Origin: Helicoverpa zea
Lineage: Eukaryota > Arthropoda > Insecta > Lepidoptera > Noctuidae
Reading direction: 5' to 3'
Assembly: GCF_022581195.2 (NCBI RefSeq)
Contig: NC_061474.1
Coordinates: 9,238,001-9,302,000, forward strand
Length of the DNA stretch: 64,000 nucleotides
Shown here: positions 10,561-21,445 of the stretch, one piece after another
How positions within the stretch are numbered: the stretch's first letter is position 1
How the letters are laid out: each line of letters opens with the position of its first letter
Position numbers and translations under genes: made by a program
The notes under the pieces: generated by a model
Databases searched by the model: none
The model's input: the letters and a program-made list of their open reading frames with translations, nothing else
What the model was told of the DNA's origin: nothing

Positions 10561-12480
10561 GTTGAAACATGAAGAAAAAAAAAATGACAAATTCGGTTAA
10601 TTTTCTAGCATACCTTCAATAACTAGCTTGACATGTAACAATGGAAACCGATACCATTACCATAACCGTGGTTACCATACTTGTACCTTCGCTGAAATCT
10701 ATACATATAATAAATCTGTAGAAAAGTAATTTTTGTACATTGAAGAAATTGACAAAAAAAATAGCCAGCATGTTAAAGGATAACTAACAGAACCCATTTC
10801 CATCATTTTTGTCATTTTTGTCTGTTTGTCTGTTTATCTGTTTGTTTGTTCGGGATTCACGTAAAATCTACGAATTAAATGCAGACAATGCTTATATACA
10901 AAAATTCTACGTAACTTGGGGTATTACTTAGTTTTTGTTTCATCGAAATCGATTCACTCTATCAAAAGATATGATTAATTTTGTGAATTCAAGATGTAAA
11001 ATATTACGACACGCAATCTATTTGTCAAAACTGTACATTTGAATGTTGTACTTATATTAGTTGATCGGCCTATTATTAATCTTTACACAGAAAATCACAC
11101 CTTTATAAGTAACTTCGGAAGAAAAAAAAATGAAAATTTTGTTTAGCCAAGGTTAAAGTAGCTCCATCTGTGGTAAATAAAATACATCATCAATTTGTCA
11201 AAGGAGCGAGGTGGTAAATGACAATATTACCATACATTCTTTATAGAGGATTATTATTTCAACAGATGGAGTTGTGTATTTTCCGTAATTGACCATATTT
11301 TAACACGAAGTGTAATTTTTCGATAGACATTTCAATTGTGTTTGTCAGTTTGCCGTGCCACATCAAAATCCAACTATAATTATTACCTTGATGAAAGGAA
11401 AATTAATAGTTCTCGGCCAAATTTAAAACGGTGCCATCTAAATTATTTTTTGAACATTATGTCAAAAATGATGACTTTAGTGGAACAATTACTTATCATT
11501 TAAAGTTACAGATGGAGTTCATATCAGGATTTTTTCATAAACATAGTTTAGCTTATCTTCCACTAATGTGGTGGCCTTAAAACAAATTACTTTGAGTGAG
11601 TAGTATTAAGTAGACCTTAATTATTTTTTCTGATGCAAAATATGTAAAATTAATCCTAGAAGAAATGAGGATCTATCTCTCGCAGGCGCTGCTAAGCGTG
11701 AGGTAGGTAATGTAGGATTCTGTAGCTTTAAAAACAAGCCCAGATACAAAGTGCAGATAAGAAATGGGAGCTTTCTCGATTTAATACCATACACACGTAA
11801 AATGCTTTATGCGTCTGAAAACGTACAAATTACGCGCCGCATACCAGAGACAAGTTTACTTTCAACTTCTGATCGCAAATACACTGTTCACGATTACGAA
11901 CAGTCTCAGTAAGACCCGAGCCAAGTCTAAAAAAACACCTTTTATATAAAACTACGTTTGATGTCATTTAATCACAAAAACATAATTGTTCTCTGTTGCA
12001 AATCCTATCCACCTATATTCTATCCTAATCCAGAATGCATTGCAGGTGTGCATTGCACAAAAACCAATGGTATCCTATTCGAGAAGTCAAAAGACTTGAC
12101 CTGCTAACGTCAGCTTCTGCGCTAAGCAAGTGTTCTTAATAGTACCATCAGAATTACATTCATCGTTGAATGAGGTGATTAAATTTTCAGAAACCACAAT
12201 AACAGTAGGAGCCAAAGCGTATGATCGCTTCATAGAGCTCTGATTGGCCCCAGGTGACCAAGTCAGGTCTGATTTGTTTGTTCATCAGATCTTTGACAGT
12301 GTTTCGGTGGATACTTACTGTCGTCCTGTTTACGTGTGACACAAAATATGGTATATAAACGTCGCGAGGCCCGCGCTACTCACACGCCCGAGGATCACGC
12401 ACGCCTAATGTGGGGTCAGCCTTATCATAGTGAGTAAGTGCACAGAAAATCCCCGTCATACAAGTGTTTCTCCCCAGTAG
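10560..12480. other. LARD internal region, AT-rich, no gene seen
   Basis: Composition returns to ordinary AT-rich background. No frame or transposon body is recognised. A TATATAAA at 12352 upstream of a GC-rich stretch (12365-12410) looks promoter-like on the plus strand but leads to no gene. Confidence 0.4.
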
Positions 12481-12489
12481 TGAAACTAT

Positions 12490-12715
12490 CCTACCCTATG
12501 CGCCTGCTGATGATGATGACTCATTTTATCATCCATCCAGCTATTCCCCAACTATGTTGGTGTTGGCTTCCAGTCACCGAATCTGTTTGAGTACCAATAT
12601 TTTGCTTGGAGCGACTACCTATCTACCTATCTTCAATCCAGTCAACTACACAAGACGATATCCATGGTAAGACTGACAGACTTTCTGGCTTCTGATTAGT
12701 CGCAGCAGCTGCAGA
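12490..12715 (-). mobile_element. HaSE-like SINE, diverged, antisense, inside the LTR unit
   Basis: ATGATGATGACTCATT, CCCCAACTATGTTGGTGTTG, GAGTACCAATATTTTGCTTG and CTTTCTGGCTTCTGA are antisense HaSE blocks with many changes. Together with the SINE near 10.1 kb it shows that old genomic repeats sit between nearly identical LTRs. Confidence 0.65.
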
Positions 12716-13350
12716 AAATGTACAAATGACAGCTTTGTCAGACTCAAAGCATATAGACATAGATTATAGCTGTTTCCTGTGAAAATTACTTACGCACCAT
12801 ACGTAATAATTTTCCAAATTGGCTGACTAGATCCAGAGATATTCACAACGTCACAAACTTTACTTCTTTTGTTTAGATAAATGGTCACATCCACAACACA
12901 ACCTTGATCAATGAATCTATGCGACTGCTAAGTGCTAATCCTAATTATACTGTCACGTGAAAGAATGCACCTACGGGATAAGTAGTATTTTGACTATTCT
13001 ATATTGCCCACGCAGACGAAGTTGCGGGCAACAGCTAGTTCTTAATAAATCTTCTACTACAAACTCCATTTTAAATTATCGACTTCCATTTTTTTTTCTT
13101 TTTAGTGGGTAGGCAATTTATCTTCACGTGGCGAGTTCTCCCGAAATCAGTCTGGTCATTCACCAACCAATCAACATCATGTTGCAGTACGAGATTCACC
13201 ACCCAGGATTCTTGCCTGTGCTTGCCTGGCTTGATTCAATGCGATAGCAGTGTTGCATCAGGCGTATCAACTTTTGCCACTAGAATCTTCACATTTTGAA
13301 CACGTGGGCGATGCAGGGCAATCCTTAACAGATGTGGGCATTCGGATTGT

Positions 13351-13363
13351 ATCCCACTTCTGA
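13351..13363 (-). promoter_or_regulatory. Putative tRNA-Leu primer-binding site
   Basis: Read on the minus strand directly after the 5' LTR, the sequence is TCAGAAGTGGGAT. This fits the complement of an insect tRNA-Leu 3' end as remembered from mdg3/micropia-type elements. It fixes the element's transcription direction as minus, in agreement with the TATA and AATAAA order in the LTR. Confidence 0.6.
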
Positions 13364-13597
13364 TGTCGGCGTCAGGATCCGACATCGTTAAATAAAACAA
13401 AGGGGTTCTCACACAATCACTTGGTTTATTCCAATTAACACAGTATTAGTCACTACAATTATTTATCACTAATTTGTGGGAGGTGTGCACTCGGCAACGG
13501 TCGGCGAACGAATGACCCGAGTCGTGCGCGCGCGCCGTTTTATATAAGGTCCACCGTTGACAGATCGACGGTTGACACATCGACGGTGGCGCCGTCA
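13364..13597 (-). repeat. 5' LTR of the LARD-like element
   Basis: It matches the other LTR except for one C/T difference beside the TATA box. It carries TATATAA (13541-13547 antisense) and AATAAACC (about 13423-13430 antisense). TG...CA ends and the outer TGTA support an intact border. Confidence 0.8.
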
Positions 13598-13749
13598 TGT
13601 ATATATGAAATCTACTTCATATCCTTTCTTAGAGCCTTAACTGTCTGTGTTGAAAAGTTCATTGGGATCGGTTGTGTAGTTTTATTAATGAAAGCATGAT
13701 AGACAGTCAGAGTTACTTTTGATTTTATAATATCGGTAAAGCTTTTAAA

Positions 13750-13950
13750 GTAATCCTACTAATATTATAAATGTGAAAGTTTTTGAGTATGTATGGACGC
13801 ATGTTTGTCTTGCATTTTTTCACGCAAAAACGGATGTGCCGATTTGATTGAAATTTGGTATGTAGTTAGGTGATACCCTGGATTAACATATAGGCTACTT
13901 TTTATCAACACAACACGCGAGCGAAGCCGCGAGCAGAAGCTAGTTGATTA
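13750..13950 (-). repeat. Lepidopteran CR1/Zenon-like tail repeat
   Basis: In antisense it reads CTAGCTTCTGCTCGCGGCTT through AGGGTATCACCTA...AAATCGGCACATCC to TATAATATTAGTAGGATT. The start (CTAGCTTCTGC...CGCGGCTTCG) and end (ATAATATTAGTAGGAT) are the standard limits of this very common family. It is better preserved than most copies here. Confidence 0.65.
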
Positions 13951-14213
13951 TGAATAAAAATACAATCGAAAAATGAATCAATTGCATCAACATAATTTCA
14001 AGCTTCTGCAAACTGTTCTGCAAGTTTACTTGTATCATTAGCCAATTAACGCGTATTTCATTGTCACTATTGAAGAACCATTTTCTCTAAACAAAAGGTA
14101 TCTTTCAAATAGAACCGTTTTCCTCCACTTCTTCACTGAAAGTGCAATTTGTCTAGCATTGTTCTTGGAAAATTGTTGCACCGTATTCTTAGAAATGCTC
14201 AGACGAATATATT

Positions 14214-14300
14214 TCTTACTAGCTTCTGCCCGCGACTTCGTACGCGGATCCTGTCCCTTATGCCAGCGACTACGGGGTCAGCAAAATCAAAGATCTGAAC
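14214..14300 (+). repeat. CR1/Zenon-like repeat, 5' fragment
   Basis: It starts ACTAGCTTCTGCCCGCGACT, the usual opening of the tail-repeat family, and then fades after about 80 bases. Confidence 0.5.
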
Positions 14301-14531
14301 CGTCTGATATTGAATTTTAAGGGCCCGTTGACTTGAAAACAACGGAATACGGATAAACATTAGAAACGTTCCATATATTTAATTAAATTGGACTAAACAA
14401 AACGCTGAGAACTGAACCGCAATAGGCGTGATCATAGGGATAAAAGTAGTGATTCTAATAAGTCTGCATTTAAGTTATGTGGCAAAAATGTTACACGTAT
14501 TATTACGTAAAAAAACATTAAATAGATGACA

Positions 14532-14917
14532 AAGTCGTGGTGACTTAGTGGAAGTCGTGGTGGTTTAGTGGGTAGAGAACCAATCTCTCAAGTATGAGCG
14601 TGCGTCTTTGATTCCAGGTCTGGCAAGTGCCTGCCAATGCAACTTTTCTAAGTTCGTATGTACTTTCTACGTATATTTTGGATACCAATAACCGTTATTT
14701 GGAGGGGATGTTAAACTGTAGGTTCCGGCTGTCATTGAACATTCTTGGCAGTCGTTATGGGTAGTCAGAAGCCAGTAAGTCTTACCAAGGTATGTTGGGT
14801 TGAGCGGGTAACCAGGTTGTGGAGGTCAGATAGGCACTGGCACTGGTACTCAGTTGCATCGTGACTGGAAGTCGACCATAACATAATTGGGACAAAGGCT
14901 CTTGAGATAATAACGAC
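14532..14917 (+). mobile_element. HaSE-like tRNA-derived SINE with duplicated head
   Basis: The A-box region GTGGTTTAGTGGGTAGAG and a degenerate B box (TTTGATTCCAGGTCTGGC) are followed by the complete body to GGGACAAAGGCTCTTGAGAT. The first ~20 bases (AAGTCGTGGTGACTTAGTGG) are repeated before the head. Its AT-rich tail was the target of the 615-bp insertion that follows. Confidence 0.8.
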
Positions 14918-14934
14918 AATAATAATGAGATATA

Positions 14935-15549
14935 GGCACCGCAGGACATCTGAGGCTGATGACGGGGAGTAGCAACCCCGCGGGGCTATACTATATGCTG
15001 AGTTCTCCAGGGAGAGTATCCCCCATCTCCGGCCGGTCGGAGTGAACCATGACGGGGGTAGGTCTCACGCCTCTGGCTTGGCTTGGCCGTCCAGAGTGGA
15101 GTCGCTAGAGCAGGATTAGTAGCCCTGCTCGGAGGGTAGGTGCCTCATGGTAAGCACAGGGAGCGCGTAATCTGTGTTTAAAGTCCGCCGAGGTATCCTC
15201 ACGCTTCAGGTTCCCGGGGGCCCAGTAAGTGAGGTGGCGAGTCTCCACCTGCCATTTTTACATGTACCATTGACATCCACTAACATCCCATCACAAATAG
15301 CCCAAGTAGTTTCCCTCAATAGTTAGCAATAGTTTAGCACAGAACCGGGGATTTTCTTTTTTTTAACGACGTCCACCGGTGAATGTCCTTGGGTTCATTT
15401 CTATAGTGTATAAAGGGATAATCGACGGTATTGTGTCACCATTTCATTAAAGTTGTCTCAAAAGGGCTTCAGCGTGTTGGCTTCGGCCCCACGTTTGCCT
15501 CCCAAAAATTCGGAACTCTGTAGTCCCGAGGTCTGGAAGAGACATACAA
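14935..15549. mobile_element. 615-bp insertion with 17-bp target-site duplication
   Basis: Identical 17-mers AATAATAATGAGATATA occur at 14918-14934 and 15550-15566 and delimit the insertion exactly. It is GC-rich, opens GGCACCGCAGGACATCTGAG, contains GGGGAGTAGCAACCCCGCGG and a TTTTTTTTAACGACGTC motif near the middle, and has no ORF. The long duplication fits target-primed retrotransposition. It may be a LINE end or untranslated region that I cannot name. Confidence 0.75.
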
Positions 15550-15784
15550 AATAATAATGAGATATAACGCAACAAAGTCGGAGAGTGAGGGCTCGTGACG
15601 CCACGTCTAAGTATGTAAAATTTGTACTAAGCAGTGACTTAACGAAGCGTTGTTGTATCTTCGTTATTATTTGTTTGTGAGAGAGAGAGAAAAGAAAAAT
15701 ACGTGTCCATTATTTTAGGATAGGATTCACCATACCTATTTCATAACATTCATTTCTATACATTTCAAGTGTAGTATTGCTCTT

Positions 15785-16455
15785 GAAGTTTCATATCAGG
15801 TGTTCCAGATCTTCGATGTTTATACATCAATAGAGAGTGCTTATCAGATTGAACCACTTTTGCTAAAACGTCATATCTTCATATGCTATAGTCTAGCTGG
15901 ACTCCTGGAGTTCCACATCAGGTGTTTTACACCTTCAATTTGTATAAGTCAACAGAGAGTGCTTATCAGATTGAACAACTTTTGCTAAAACGTCATACCT
16001 CTATATGCTATAGTCTAGCTGGGCACCTGGAGTTCCACATCAGGTGTTTTAGATCTTCAATTTGTATAAGTCAATAGAAAGTGCTTATCAAATTGAACAA
16101 CTTTTGCTAAAACGCCATACCTGTATATGGTACAGAGAAGCTGGGCTCTTGGGGTTCCACATCAGGTGTTCCAGATCTTCAAATTTATTATCTCAACTAA
16201 AAATGCTCATCACATGAAACAATTTTTGCCATGGCACCATTTTTATATCTCTTATAGTTTTGTTGGTCTGTTGGAGTTCTGCATCAGGTCTTCAAGTTTC
16301 GAAGATATATTATAGCCTATATGTTGACCAGGCTTAATACTGATACAACAAAGAAAAAATCATTGAAATCCGTTCAGTAGTTCCGAAGATTAGCGTGTAC
16401 AAACAAACAGACATACAGACATACAGACATACAGACATACAGACAAACAGACAGA
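15785..16455 (+). repeat. 122-bp tandem array with CAGACATA tail
   Basis: Units starting at about 15789, 15911, 16033, 16155 and 16277 share TTCCACATCAGGTGTT, AGATCTTCAA and TTTTGCTAAAACG. The first three are similar and the last two are more diverged. The block ends in GAAATCCGTTCAGTAGTT and a (CAGACATA)n microsatellite at 16407-16455, the normal end of the CR1/Zenon-like repeats. It is therefore probably one element with an expanded internal unit. Confidence 0.75.
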
Positions 16456-17009
16456 ATTTTTTTTTGGATTTGTGCTCCATTACTGTTTCTAAACCCCACC
16501 CAATTATTATTTTTTAAATATATTCAATGTACAGACACAGTTTTTTTACAGATTTATTATATGTATATAGACTATGGAAGGTTATGTTTGGGAATAAAAC
16601 TAGCGAAATACCGCAGTTTTATGTATGCACTGAAAATAGTAGTTTACCACCTGAAAATGTTTTTGAAATTTTAGAAATGTGAATGTTTGTTTGTCAAGCT
16701 TATACAATAAAATAGGTATCCTTGAGAGGTATCTTTGAGATGGTTATAGTGAAGTAGCGTAAGCTAGAATTTTTACTCGTATTCCTTTGGGAATTGTTCA
16801 TTGCATTCAGATAGCGTTCCTCGATAAATGAGCTATCTAACACAGGGATAATTTGTCACATTGGTACACTAGTTCCTGAAATTACCGTGTTCGACCGAAC
16901 AAACTGTTCCCTGAAAATGTGTCGCTGAAAACAGGCTCCATTTGGCTTCGCGTGACAAAAATTTAAAACCATTGTATTTTTTTTTTAATAAGAATAGTAA
17001 TTTATTTCT

Positions 17010-17215
17010 AATTAGATTACGCCCGCGTCTTATTCGGTTATATCGCGTTTCCAAGACAACTCTTCAAAAGTCCGGGATAAAAACTATCCTACATACTTTG
17101 TCAAGCTCAACTCTATCTCTGTACCAAATATTAAAATCAGTTCAGTGGTTTAGACGTGAAAGCGTAACAGACAGACAGACGAGAGTAACTTTCGTATTTA
17201 TAATGTTAAGGGGTA
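17010..17215 (+). repeat. CR1/Zenon-like tail repeat
   Basis: It contains AAAGTCCGGGATAAAAACTA, CTGTACCAAATATTAAAATC, CAGTTCAGTGGTTTAGACGT and (CAGA)n, then TTTCGTATTTATAATGTTA. Family member by order of blocks. Confidence 0.55.
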
Positions 17216-17479
17216 TGCAATATATATTAATGTGGAAGGTTATGGTTACTTACCGTGAAGGTAACCATTTCTAGGAAAATGATATTAACTTATATATTGA
17301 AAGAAAATGCTGAAGATAATAAATAGACCGGTCAATTGGTTTGTTCCAAGGATTCAATTTCAATCAACAATTCACTTGCTTGATGAATTCAGGATTTATT
17401 ACCCTCATTGTAAACTCAGTTGCCTGAAAATTGCAATCACTTTGACACAGATTCTAAGGTTTGGTCCTTGTGATTAAAT

Positions 17480-17690
17480 TTTTAGGGTCCCGTACACAAA
17501 AGGTAGGGTACCCATTACGACCCATTACTATGTACTGTCGTACCAGGAATAATTATCTTGCTCAAAATGAAAAACTGATTCGATATCACGACGTTTATTG
17601 CTTGGGCTCGAGAGGTGAAGTGACACACTTCAATATAAAAAACTTATTCTATGGAACAAATCGAATACATTTGAAATGATTGCCCGGTCA
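17480..17690 (+). repeat. Dispersed GTCCCGTACACAAA repeat
   Basis: The block GGGTCCCGTACACAAAAGGT and following GGGTACCCATTACGACCC resemble a common unclassified lepidopteran dispersed repeat. The open frame here has no recognised domain. Confidence 0.35.
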
Positions 17691-18034
17691 GTATCAAAAA
17701 TATCTAACGAATAAAACCTTACAAATGAAAAAGTTTCTAACTACGTTACAGTACCTATTACTTCGTTGTCCATCCGACCTTATGCCACCAGGCTGCAGTT
17801 TATTGAACCGTGATATCTAGACCATCGAAACTATACATAACATGCTGCTCAAACCAAAAAGTATTTATTTAAAGTACCCTGAAAAAATAGCACTTTTTAA
17901 ATGACAAAATTAGATGACACCCGCCCGTCACCACTTCCTATAGGTTATTGCTGGGAAGAAGACACGCAAATATAAAAACAAAATAAAATAAATGCTTAAC
18001 GTGAATTCCCATATTGCATAGATGGACTGTATTC

Positions 18035-18700
18035 TTTTAGGTTTTTTAACCGACTTCCCAAAAAGGAGGAGGTTATCAATTCGGCCGGTATGTTTTTTTT
18101 TTTTTTTTTTTTTTCTATGTATGTACATCGATTACTCCGAGGTTTATAAACCGATTTACGTGATTCTTTTTTTGTTCGACTTGGAATAACTGCCAGTTGG
18201 TCCCATAGTCATCAGGTCAGGATCTGATGATGGAAACCCTGAGAAATCGAGGGCAACCTTCGAAAGTTGTAGGCATACATAGGGTAAAAACTTGATACTC
18301 AGGTGTACGCCCAAAAGCACTATTCAACAGTGAAGATTTGGAGCTGATCTGATGATGGAAACCAGAGAGGGTCGAGGGAACTCGACAACTGAATATGTAA
18401 ACTACCTCGTGTTTGGGCTTAAATTATTTGTATTGACAAAACCTTTGCAACAGTGAAGGTTTGGAGCTGACCTGATGATGGAGACCAGAGAAAGTCGAGG
18501 GAACTCGACAACTGAATATGTAAACTACCTCGTGTTTGGGCTTAAATAATTTGTATTGACAAGACCTTTGCAACAGTGAAGGTTTGGAGCTGACCTGATG
18601 ATGGAGACCAGAGAAAGTCGAGGGAACTCGACAACTGAATATGTAAAATACCTCGTATTTGGACTTATATTCTTTGTATTGATGAGAACTTCCCACTTGT
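18035..18700 (+). repeat. ACCGACTTCCCAAAAAGGAGG element with 123-bp tandem array
   Basis: It starts TTTTAACCGACTTCCCAAAA, GGAGGAGG and a T18 tract, then TACATCGATTACTCCGAGG, the widespread lepidopteran element. Three tandem units begin at 18325, 18448 and 18571, a 123-bp period. Each holds CAACAGTGAAGRTTTGGAGC and GAGGGAACTCGACAACTGAA. Units two and three are almost identical, unit one more diverged. The period is a multiple of three, so a 41-residue repeat appears in one minus-strand frame, but it has no signs of a gene. Confidence 0.75.
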
Positions 18701-18744
18701 ATGGATAGTGACAACTATTCGTATCACTGAAAAGCTTTAAATAA

Positions 18745-18957
18745 AAAACTTTTTTACAAAAAAATTAAACCGACTTCCCAAAACACTAAAAAGCAAAAAA
18801 AAACTATTTTTAGGTGCATCGGCCTAGAAGTCGGTGGCAAAATTAACTTAGTAACATCCATTAGACACCGACTTCTAGGCCGATGCACCTAAAAATAGTT
18901 TTTTTTTGCTTTTTAGTGTTTTGGGAAGTCGGTTTAATTTTTTTGTAAAAAAGTTTT
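18745..18957. repeat. Perfect 92-bp inverted repeat, 29-bp spacer
   Basis: Arms 18745-18836 and 18866-18957 are exact reverse complements, including the A9/T9 run. They carry ACCGACTTCCCAAAACACTA and GACTTCTAGGCCGATGCACC. A transcript would fold into a very long perfect hairpin. It follows directly on the element above and shares its CCGACTTCCCAAAA motif, so a fold-back derivative of that family is likely. Confidence 0.85.
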
Positions 18958-19232
18958 GGCTCGATACTTAAAACTTTAGGTTCGGAACCCTCCATCCTAA
19001 GTTCGTCTCGTATTTGACCATTTTGTCCTTCACCCATAAATAAATAGCTCATATGTACTGCACTCAAAATGCACCTATACAAGGTGAAACAAGGATAAAG
19101 TAAAATTGCAGTAACTGAGATTTTGAGTTATTAGATGCTTGCTAGCTAGCTGTGTGAGGAAATAGGTATTTTAATAGGTAATGCAATTTTGTATCCTAGC
19201 TAGTTGTTTTCCAGACGTGTTTTCTTACTAAT

Positions 19233-19594
19233 GATGGCGTCCACGGCAGATTTCGGCCACGGCGGCTGTTCTCATTTAAGGAGATCAGCCAGCTGCGCAG
19301 GACATTATAGTGCACGAGCATTTGCGCAGACACAGGTGCACTCCCTATTCCTTTACTCTCATTACCCGATGGGACGGCAATCCGACACGACCGGAGAGAG
19401 ATCAGGCGCAGGACCGACATTTACGTGCTCTCCGATGCACGGGTGAATCAATCACCAACTTCCAGACTACGGGCTGCTTTGTGAAAGTTCAAGAAAACCC
19501 ACAAAGCGATTTCGGTCCGACCCGGGAATCGAACCCGAGACCTCGAGCACAGCAGCCGCGCTTGGGACCACTAGACGAACGAGGCAGTCTTTTT
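19233..19594 (-). mobile_element. Full-length tRNA-derived SINE (second family), antisense
   Basis: Repeats TTTTCTTACTAAT (13 bp) at 19220-19232 and 19595-19607 flank it. On the minus strand it has the head with B box GGTTCGATTCCCGGG, then CGCTTTGTGG, TGATTGATTCACCCGTGCAT and the GTGCACTATAATGTCCTG end. The large frames on both strands through it are SINE sequence, not genes. Confidence 0.85.
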
Positions 19595-20479
19595 TTTTCT
19601 TACTAATAGGTAATAAGTAAAATGCGAAAGTTACTCTTATCTATCTGTCCGGCTTTCAAGCCAAATCGATTAATCCATTGTAAAAGAAAAGTAGTCAGAT
19701 AGTCTAGTCATATAATTTTTTATCCGGGTGCAGTGAGTAATTCTCTCGTGGTGTGGGTGAAACTGCGGGTGAATGCTTGTCACAAATAAAGATTTATATA
19801 CATGAATAATAATTTAAAAAATAACACAAAACAATATTGTCACTTTATTTCAGTAATTTTGACAAAGTGATTTAACAGAAGCTGTGATTAAATGATTTTA
19901 CGACGGTCTCACTTAGGCCCGGTTTTATAGACCAGCGAAAACAACAGAAGGGTCGGTATAAATAAAAAACTTGTTGGTTCCTGCTGCAATCTCGTATATG
20001 TCCCATGATAGCAAATTCCCGCAACGGGTTAAAAAGTATCCTAAAAGCCCAGGCTCTACACTATATTTTTGTGTCCTTTTATTTATTTTTAAGTTTTGGC
20101 GTAAAAGCGAGACAGACTGAAAGATTAACTTACGCATTTCACAAGAACATTAGGTACATAACATAATATTTTAAATAGTGGAACTTCTGACTTTTCCTCT
20201 TCATAAAAGAAGTCCAAGAGCTTTAATTAAAATCTGTATTTTTTTTTACAACTCGACCACGATCCGACATTTTAGACTAAATTAGATTTATGTTTCAATT
20301 AGTTTTTCCTACCGCTTTGCTTATAGTTCTTTGCAAAGGCGCGTGGGACGGTATTTTCTCGACGTTTATTTGTCAGGAATTTTAAAGTGGTTTCTTAAGC
20401 ATCTTACTTAGAGATTACCTTGAAAACTAGCGCCTTCCAACTGTTTCCAAGAACTATTAAAAGTTTTGAGAACGCTTAG

Positions 20480-20735
20480 GTTTTAGAATTCCGTGCCGTT
20501 AAGGGAAAAACATGACCCTATTGCGAGAACTTCGATGTCTGTCCGTCTGTAACCAGTAGTATTGTTGCCGCTACAGCAATAGATCGTACAAACTATTACT
20601 AAATAACTATTGTTCTAAAAGGTTCACATACAATAAACGTGATCTTTTCTTTCGGTTTATAGATATAGTGATAACTGTAAGGAACCTTTTATACGGGAAT
20701 CTGACTCGTACTTGGCCGGTTTTTTAAGTACCAAT
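20480..20735 (+). repeat. Dispersed repeat ending CTTGGCCGGTTTTT
   Basis: GGAATTCCGTGCCGTTAAGG-like start, GTCTGTCCGTCTGTAACC and CGTACTTGGCCGGTTTTTTA end mark a common unclassified lepidopteran dispersed repeat, here diverged. Confidence 0.45.
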
Positions 20736-21033
20736 TTTTCTTGTCTGCAAACGTTTCAAGCTAAAATATCCACTCAACTTCAGACATCAATTAGGTACCT
20801 CTATTTGTAAAAAACCCAGTAAAAAGCATGGAAATAAGTTTCCCAATAGATGATACGATGTTATTACCATCGAAAATAAACCGGTTAACATCGGATCAGT
20901 GCATTCAAAAGTCTCTTCACACCGCAAAAGGTACCAATAAGTGACGTGCACTGCAAACGTGACTAGAATGCAAGTATTCGCATTCAGGAATGCACCTGCA
21001 TAGCATTTTTATCAGCATTTTGTGTTTCTGTAA

Positions 21034-21445
21034 GGGTGCGTCCACATCTGGCGAATGCGCCGCGAATGCGCAGCACGCGAGCCGATCGCGAGCTGTCCGC
21101 GAGCTGCGCGCGTGCATTTTTGTTCGTGCGCCGCTTCTGCGCCGCCCGCGCGCAGCTCGCGCGCGACCTAAGCGCCGCACGCGAGCGGCGCGCAGGCGGC
21201 GCGCGACGTCTGACATCTTCGATAGTACTGAGCCAATATACGGAACTGTAAGGGCGAGAACTGATTGCGCGCAGATCGCGCGCCGCTCGCGCGCCGCTCG
21301 CGCGCTCTATACGAGCCTTGCGTGAGTTGCGCTAAAGAGGCGCACCGAACTATTGCAGTGACTGCACGCGCGCAGCTCGCGGACAGCTCGCGATCGGCTC
21401 GCGTGCTGCGCATTCGCGGCGCATTCGCCAGATGTGGACGCACCC
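21034..21445. mobile_element. GC-rich MITE with perfect 83-bp TIRs (PIF/Harbinger-like)
   Basis: TIRs 21034-21116 and 21363-21445 are exact reverse complements and begin GGGTGCGTCCACATCTGG. TAA stands on both sides (21031-21033, 21446-21448), a 3-bp duplication typical of PIF/Harbinger. The 412-bp element is very rich in CG dinucleotides, with GCGCGC blocks, in strong contrast to its AT-rich surroundings. Open frames on both strands simply mirror the TIRs. No transposase is present. Confidence 0.85.

Larger units (their letters stand above)
6590..13597 (-). mobile_element. Large non-autonomous LTR retrotransposon (LARD-like), 7.0 kb
   Basis: Two 234-bp direct repeats that differ at one base flank 6540 bp. 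Each repeat starts TG and ends CA, and the unit is bounded by TGTA at 6586-6589 and again at 13598-13601, a 4-bp target duplication. On the minus strand the LTRs carry a TATATAA box followed by AATAAA. The base next to the right LTR starts TCAGAAGTGGGAT, which fits a primer site for tRNA-Leu as used by some Ty3/mdg3-type elements. No frame over about 90 codons exists inside and no gag, protease, RT or integrase motif is visible. The young LTRs with no coding region point to a non-autonomous element mobilised in trans. Recombination between two elements around old DNA is the alternative. Confidence 0.7.

Noticed and set aside
18424..18714. 96-residue minus-strand frame with a 41-residue repeat
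   Set aside because: Produced by the 123-bp tandem array, whose period is divisible by three.
19196..19606. Several 70-100 residue frames on both strands
   Set aside because: They lie in a complete SINE bounded by a target duplication; the same peptides recur at 37.5 and 53.5 kb.
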